Made by a program: the position numbers and the translations under genes. A DNA stretch of 9,911 bases from assembly GCA_044356865.1 (NCBI GenBank), contig JBIKVN010000110.1, forward strand, positions 1 to 9,911. The letters are read 5' to 3'. The notes below the pieces were generated by a model that worked only from the letters and a program-made list of their open reading frames with translations, did not search any database and was not told the DNA's origin. This stretch comes from JBEIUL01 sp044356865 (GTDB taxonomy: Bacteria > Planctomycetota > Phycisphaerae > Phycisphaerales > SM1A02). The stretch's first letter is position 1, and each line of letters opens with the position of its first letter. Of the stretch, positions 6,847 through 9,911 are shown in pieces.

Positions 6847-7482
6847 ATGCACCGCATCCGGACCATCAGCCTGCTCGGCCTCCCGTCGCTCTCGTTCGCG
6901 GCCGCGCCTCCCGTCGATCCGGTCGCCGCCGGCCAGGTCGAGGTGCTCGAGGCGATCCCGTTCCGCTGCGACGAGCCGTGGACGCATCACTGGTCGGCCG
7001 AGCGGCCCGCGGTCGAGGCGGGCACGATCCTCGTCGTCCGCGTCGAGCCCGAGGCGTTGCGGCCGCGGGCCGTCGACATGCCCCTCCTCATGGTCGGGGA
7101 CGACATCGCCGAACTCGTGAATCCCGGGAACCGGCAGGGACTCGTGATCGCCGTGGTGCCGGCGCCCGCGGGTTGGACGGCCGGTGAGGTCCCTTCGCTC
7201 GCCGGGCGCGAGGTGTTCCTTTCGAAGCCCGGCCTTCCCGACCGGATCGACGCGGCTGAGCGAAAGGCCCGGCGCGAGGCGGCGCGGGCGGCGGGGGTCG
7301 CGGCCCAGCCACCGGCCGGTCGTGTCGCCCTACGGTCGCTTGCCGATCGCGACGCCCTCGATCGCGAGCTCGCCGCCCTGGTGCGGCGTCGGTGCCCGGA
7401 GCAGTCCCGGCTCGCGGATCTGCTCGACGGTTCGGCCGGAAGCGAAACCGCCCGCCCCGTGGCTCCGCCCGCGACCGAGTGA
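6847..7482 (+). CDS. Exported partner protein B' (tandem paralogue of partner B)
   Basis: The 211-residue product is homologous to partner B. Matching core positions include VLEAIPFRCDEPW..HWSAERPAV..GTILVV, LRPR...MPLLMVGDD, GLVIAVVP, and the C-terminal SLADRDALDRELAALVRRR..QSRLADLLDG. No known domain is evident. Two starts compete. ATG at 6820 overlaps the hydrolase A' stop (ATGA) and would add nine residues. ATG at 6847 has GGAGA 6 nt upstream and yields a compact signal peptide (MHRIRTISLLGLPSLSFAAA), so I chose it. The gene belongs to the same transcript as hydrolase A' and stops 2 bp before the end of the convergent lipoprotein gene. Its pairing with the hydrolase in both copies is the main hint that the two products act together. 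Confidence 0.8.
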   Translation: MHRIRTISLLGLPSLSFAAAPPVDPVAAGQVEVLEAIPFRCDEPWTHHWSAERPAVEAGTILVVRVEPEALRPRAVDMPLLMVGDDIAELVNPGNRQGLVIAVVPAPAGWTAGEVPSLAGREVFLSKPGLPDRIDAAERKARREAARAAGVAAQPPAGRVALRSLADRDALDRELAALVRRRCPEQSRLADLLDGSAGSETARPVAPPATE

Positions 7483-7484
7483 CC

Positions 7485-7895
7485 TCAGCGGGGCTCGAGG
7501 CCCACGTCGAAGATCCGGGCCGCCTTCCACTTCGGCTTCCAGCTCCGCACGAGTTCCTCGTGGGCCGGATGCCGCAGGTAGCGGCCGTAGGCGTCGAGGG
7601 AATCGAAATCGACGGTGATCCCCAGCGTGTAGTTCCCGTCGACGTTGGCGCGGCCGATGTCGACGGGCTTGCCGCGCCAATACGACCTGACCTCGGGAAT
7701 CCCCGCCAGTTTCGCGTCGCAGTCGGCGACCAGGGCGGAAAGTTCGGCCGGATCGGCGAGTTCGATGAGCACGACATGCCGGATCGCCGTGGGCGGGGCG
7801 GCCGTTCGCGACGAGTCTGCCTTTCCCGGCGGCGCGGCGCAGCCGACGAGGGCGAGCGAGAGTACGAGGGCCGCAAGCGAGCGCGGGAAACTCAT
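7485..7895 (-). CDS. Lipoprotein with Dabb (stress-responsive A/B barrel) domain
   Basis: The 136-residue product begins with a lipoprotein signal (SLAALVLSLALVGC, lipobox Cys19), so it should be anchored in a membrane. Residues about 37-133 match the Dabb ferredoxin-like fold: IRHVVLIELAD, ELSALVADCDAKLAGIPEV, NYTLGITVDFDSLDAYGRYL, HPAHEELVRSW and ARIFDV. Dabb proteins dimerise into small barrels; some are enzymes of polyketide metabolism, but most bacterial members, especially lipoproteins like this, have no known reaction. ATG at 7895 overlaps the stop of the upstream DUF1684 gene (ATGA), and GGAGGA (complement of 7901-7906) lies 5 nt before it, so the two genes are translationally coupled. 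Being anchored, it is not a typical cytosolic cyclase. Confidence 0.9.
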   Translation of the reverse strand: MSFPRSLAALVLSLALVGCAAPPGKADSSRTAAPPTAIRHVVLIELADPAELSALVADCDAKLAGIPEVRSYWRGKPVDIGRANVDGNYTLGITVDFDSLDAYGRYLRHPAHEELVRSWKPKWKAARIFDVGLEPR

Positions 7896-8839
7896 GGCGA
7901 TCCTCCGGTCCGAGCCGACATCTCGCCCGCCTCGATCGCCAGCGGCAGGCGGTTCGCCGCGACCGGCGTCGGGCAGGTCGCGAACGGCGTGAACGAGCAG
8001 GGGGGAATCGTCGCGCGGTTGAAGTCGACGGTCGTCTTCCCGTCGGCCGGGGCGGCGACCGACAGGAATCGCCCGCCGCCGTAGGTCGAGCGGCCATTCG
8101 TGAGGTCGCCGAAGACCACGAACAGGCCGCCCGAGCCGTCGCCGGTCGCGAGGAGCGCGAGGTCGCGGCCGTCGAGCCGGAACCGCAACTCGCCCGCGAG
8201 CGGCGTCTCGTCGACGAAGCCGGTCACATTCCGCACGCCGAAGGTGGCGCCGGCCGCCGCGGGCGTGAAGGTCGCCTCGACTCGGCGCGAGGGGTCGTAG
8301 GGGAACCGCTCGATGCCGGCGAATCGCGTGCGGATCTCGCTCTCGCGGTCGCGGATCCGCAGGGCGAGCTGGCCGTTGCGCCGTACGAGCGTCACCGCGA
8401 TCGGCCCGAAGCGCACCACGGTCGGCGTTCCCTCCGAATCAGGCACCAGCGTGACCTCGCCGGCGATCGGCGTGCCGTCGGCGGTCGCGTCGACGCCGGG
8501 AGCGGGGCGGAAACGGACGACTTCGCCCGCGACGCCGAAGGTCCCGCACGCGTCGGCCGGGGTGTGCGCGAGCTCGATGCGAAGGTCGTCGGGCCCGCCG
8601 GGCTTCCGCCCGGTCGTCCACTCGCCGTCCGAAAGCCAGACGAGCCCGGCGAGCGAGAGCCAGCCTTCGGGCGCGGTGAGCGACCGGATCCGGGCCTCGT
8701 GCCAGGCGTTCCATTCGGCTTCGTCCGCGTGGATCGACTCGATCATCTCCGCGGAAGGTATCGGGGGAGGCGAGGAACGCATCGAGCCGCCGCACGCGGC
8801 CAGGGTCAGGACGGCCGCGACACTCGTGACCCGATTCAT
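7892..8839 (-). CDS. DUF1684 family lipoprotein
   Basis: The product of 315 residues starts with a lipoprotein signal, MNRVTSVAAVLTLAAC (lipobox LAAC, Cys16). The rest matches DUF1684: WHEARIRSLTAPEGWLSLAG near residues 46-65, RIRDRESEIRTRFAGIERFP (161-180), GDLTNGRSTYGGGRFL (244-259), VDFN (271-274), PPCSFTPFATCP (279-290) and AGE (304-306). The family is widespread, often predicted to be exported, and has no established activity. The frame extends 29 codons upstream to 8926, but that extension reads through the terminator hairpin and would destroy the lipobox signal, so ATG at 8839 is preferred. There is no strong Shine-Dalgarno. The stop overlaps the start of the Dabb lipoprotein gene, giving a two-gene operon of lipoproteins. 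The start codon lies only 37 nt past the terminator stem, leaving very little room for a promoter. Confidence 0.88.
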   Translation of the reverse strand: MNRVTSVAAVLTLAACGGSMRSSPPPIPSAEMIESIHADEAEWNAWHEARIRSLTAPEGWLSLAGLVWLSDGEWTTGRKPGGPDDLRIELAHTPADACGTFGVAGEVVRFRPAPGVDATADGTPIAGEVTLVPDSEGTPTVVRFGPIAVTLVRRNGQLALRIRDRESEIRTRFAGIERFPYDPSRRVEATFTPAAAGATFGVRNVTGFVDETPLAGELRFRLDGRDLALLATGDGSGGLFVVFGDLTNGRSTYGGGRFLSVAAPADGKTTVDFNRATIPPCSFTPFATCPTPVAANRLPLAIEAGEMSARTGGSP

Positions 8840-8865
8840 GCGTCGAATTCTCGGCAGCCTGGCCG

Positions 8866-8909
8866 AAAAGAAAAGTCCCCCGTCGCGATGGTGGGGATCG
8901 CGACGGGGG
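8866..8909 (-). terminator. Strong intrinsic terminator for leftward transcription
   Basis: A perfect 13-bp stem (8877-8889 paired with 8897-8909, loop of 7) is GC-rich at its base. Read on the minus strand it is followed by ACTTTTCTTTT, giving a U-rich tail; no U tract follows on the plus strand. It would end transcripts from the ribonucleotide reductase gene and from the structured region next to it, and it insulates the DUF1684 operon that begins 37 nt later. Confidence 0.8.
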
Positions 8910-8946
8910 GAGGGAGGAGGGGCCACGCAGAGCGCGGCCGCCTTGG

Positions 8947-9150
8947 GGAGCGTCTCGCGGGGAGGCGAAGACGCTCCGGTGGGGTCAAGACCCGCGACGG
9001 AAGGACGCTTCCGGCATGACCTCGATCAGGTCACCCCGAAGGTTCGGGGGAAACGAACCGAGCCAATCCTTGGCAGTTCGTTCGATGCAAGGAGGGTCCA
9101 TCCACTCGCCGACCGTCACATGCGTTCCGGGGCGAACCTTCCGTCGCGGG
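8947..9150 (-). other. Candidate structured RNA region (hairpin cluster) ahead of the terminator
   Basis: The 438-bp gap between the reductase stop and the DUF1684 start holds an unusual run of hairpins. They are 8947-8955/8969-8977 (9 bp), 8982-8986/8989-8993 (5 bp, loop of two), 8998-9003/9008-9013 (6 bp, 4-nt loop), 9017-9022/9028-9033 (6 bp), 9034-9040/9043-9049 (7 bp on paper) and 9052-9058/9076-9082 (7 bp, with an inner 5-bp GCCAA/TTGGC stem). Several are separated by only 0-4 nt. The terminator on the same side favours a minus-strand transcript, either a long 3' region of the reductase message or a separate RNA. I found no signature of RNase P RNA, SRP RNA, tmRNA or a cobalamin riboswitch. 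A 44-codon frame also crosses this region. The rest of the gap (9192-9277) shows nothing firm. Confidence 0.35.
8991..9150. repeat. 14-bp perfect inverted repeat bounding a 160-bp segment
   Basis: CCCGCGACGGAAGG (8991-9004) is the exact reverse complement of CCTTCCGTCGCGGG (9137-9150). The repeat encloses three local hairpins. It could be the closing stem of a folded RNA or the terminal repeats of a very small non-autonomous mobile element. No target-site duplication is visible next to the ends. The left arm overlaps the local hairpin at 8998-9013, so the two pairings are mutually exclusive. Confidence 0.6.
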
Positions 9151-9158
9151 GGAGGAGA

Positions 9159-9191
9159 CCGGGCGTGTCGGAGGGGAGGCCGCCCGGCCTC
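9159..9191. repeat. Pair of overlapping GC-rich inverted repeats
   Basis: CCGGGCG (9159-9165) pairs with CGCCCGG (9181-9187), and GAGGCC (9176-9181) pairs with GGCCTC (9186-9191) around a GCCC loop. The two cannot form together. They lie just outside the 14-bp inverted repeat and may belong to the same structured region. Neither is followed by a convincing U tract. Confidence 0.35.
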
Positions 9192-9277
9192 GGGGTTTGT
9201 GCTGCGTGTTCAGGCGGCGAGTCCGACGCTCGCGGGGTTCCTTGGTAAGTGGCGGGAAAGTCGTTCCGAAGCCGGGC

Positions 9278-9911
9278 TCACGAGCAGCCCATCGAGTTGC
9301 CGCAGTTGAGGCAGCGGTAGCAGGTGCCGTTGCGGACGGTGATCGAGCCGCACACGTCGCAGGCGGGGGCGTCACCCATGAGGGCGGCGTTCGACTGGTC
9401 GAGGGCGGTGGCCGAGACCGTCCGCGTCGCGGTCCGCGTCGAGCCGTCGGCCGCGACCTGCACCGACTCCTCGGTCACGATCACCTGCGAGACGCGGGTC
9501 GAGCCGGTCGGCTCACACGAACAGTCGTCGGGCCGGCAGCCACCCGTCAGGTCGCTCGCTTCTCCCGTCCCGGCGGTCTTCGCCCGGACGGAGCCGCCTC
9601 GCTCGAGCGGGCTCGCGGCCGAGCCGCCCGTCGGGTTGCCGCCCGCGAAGTTCCCGAGGCGGTGACCCCAACTCGCCGCCGGTCCGTCCGATTCCTTCGA
9701 TCCGGATCCTTGTCCTGGCCATCCTTGGTCCTCACGGTGTTGATGGGGGGCGGGGGCGATCCTCTTCGCTCCCGCTTCGGACGGCACGGGATTCCCGTAG
9801 CCGCCCTCGACCGGCTTCTCGCCGCCCCGCTTCGGGGCGTTGAGCTCGCGATAGCCGGGGATGAACTGCATGCCGAGCCATCGGAAGATGTAGTCGACGA
9901 GGCTCTTCGCG
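9278..9911 (-). CDS. nrdJ: Vitamin B12-dependent (class II) ribonucleotide reductase, C-terminal part
   Basis: The frame enters from the right edge and gives 210 residues. It begins AKSLVDYIFRWLG, which matches the conserved end of the catalytic region of adenosylcobalamin-dependent ribonucleotide reductases, and ends with the family's Cys-rich tail ACDVCGSITVRNGTCYRC then LNCGNSMGCS. The tail cysteines (CxxC, then C-x2-C-x2-C-x5-C) are thought to bind zinc or to relay electrons from thioredoxin to the active site. The enzyme makes deoxyribonucleotides from ribonucleotides without oxygen dependence. Between the two conserved parts is a Gly/Pro/Ser-rich low-complexity linker of about 80 residues, then a small extra Cys cluster (GCRPDDCSCEP) and a Val/Thr-rich stretch. 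The catalytic core and the start lie outside the window. A methionine at 9871 is internal and not a start. A strong terminator lies about 370 bp downstream. Confidence 0.93.
   Translation of the reverse strand, partial: AKSLVDYIFRWLGMQFIPGYRELNAPKRGGEKPVEGGYGNPVPSEAGAKRIAPAPHQHREDQGWPGQGSGSKESDGPAASWGHRLGNFAGGNPTGGSAASPLERGGSVRAKTAGTGEASDLTGGCRPDDCSCEPTGSTRVSQVIVTEESVQVAADGSTRTATRTVSATALDQSNAALMGDAPACDVCGSITVRNGTCYRCLNCGNSMGCS

Noticed and set aside
8840..8926. 29-codon N-terminal extension of the DUF1684 gene
   Set aside because: It reads through the terminator hairpin and would hide the lipobox signal.
9191..9290. RNase P RNA-like motif (GGGAAAG...CCGGGCTC)
   Set aside because: The conserved blocks are broken and misordered, and the match runs into the end of the reductase coding region.
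9016..9309. Plus-strand open frame of 97 codons in the intergenic region
   Set aside because: It has no protein-like features or ribosome binding site and overlaps the conserved end of nrdJ on the other strand.

Overview
The window is very GC-rich DNA with nearly every base in or next to a gene. It most likely comes from a planctomycete of the Phycisphaerae type. The main clue is two secreted proteins that each carry a Cys-flanked pair of dockerin-like calcium loops (CPADLDGDG...DLxLLLxxWGPCP), a signature I associate with that group. The assignment is an inference from this signature and from base composition.

Layout, left to right. (1) 1-765, minus strand, is cut by the left edge: a cobalamin-binding domain of the methylmalonyl-CoA mutase type fused to the start of a MeaB/ArgK-type GTPase. 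(2) 843-1526, minus strand, is an unrecognised membrane protein with two helices and a coiled coil between them. (3) 1680-7482, plus strand, is the centre of interest: a two-gene cassette present twice in tandem (A-B-A'-B'). A and A' are about 725-residue exported alpha/beta hydrolases with an N-terminal dockerin-like module and a C-terminal beta-sandwich. B and B' are about 210-225-residue exported proteins of an unknown family. Short blocks upstream of A recur in the same order upstream of A', so the promoter region seems to have been copied too. (4) 7485-8839, minus strand, is a pair of overlapping lipoprotein genes (DUF1684, then a Dabb-domain protein) converging on the cassette. (5) 8840-9277 is noncoding or nearly so. 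It contains a strong intrinsic terminator for leftward transcription and an unusual cluster of hairpins enclosed by a 14-bp inverted repeat. (6) 9278-9911, minus strand, is the C-terminal end of a vitamin B12-dependent class II ribonucleotide reductase, cut by the right edge.

How the genes may work together. The two hydrolases and their partners look like one exported system: the dockerin-like module could tether or stabilise the enzyme, the C-terminal sandwich could bind polymer or glycan, and the B protein is made from the same transcript. The substrate cannot be told from the sequence. The hydrolase pair is the best candidate for a little-described system. The structured region downstream of the reductase is the best candidate for an undescribed RNA or small mobile element. 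The two partial genes at the edges both belong to adenosylcobalamin-dependent enzymes, but they lie 8 kb apart and nothing here links them.
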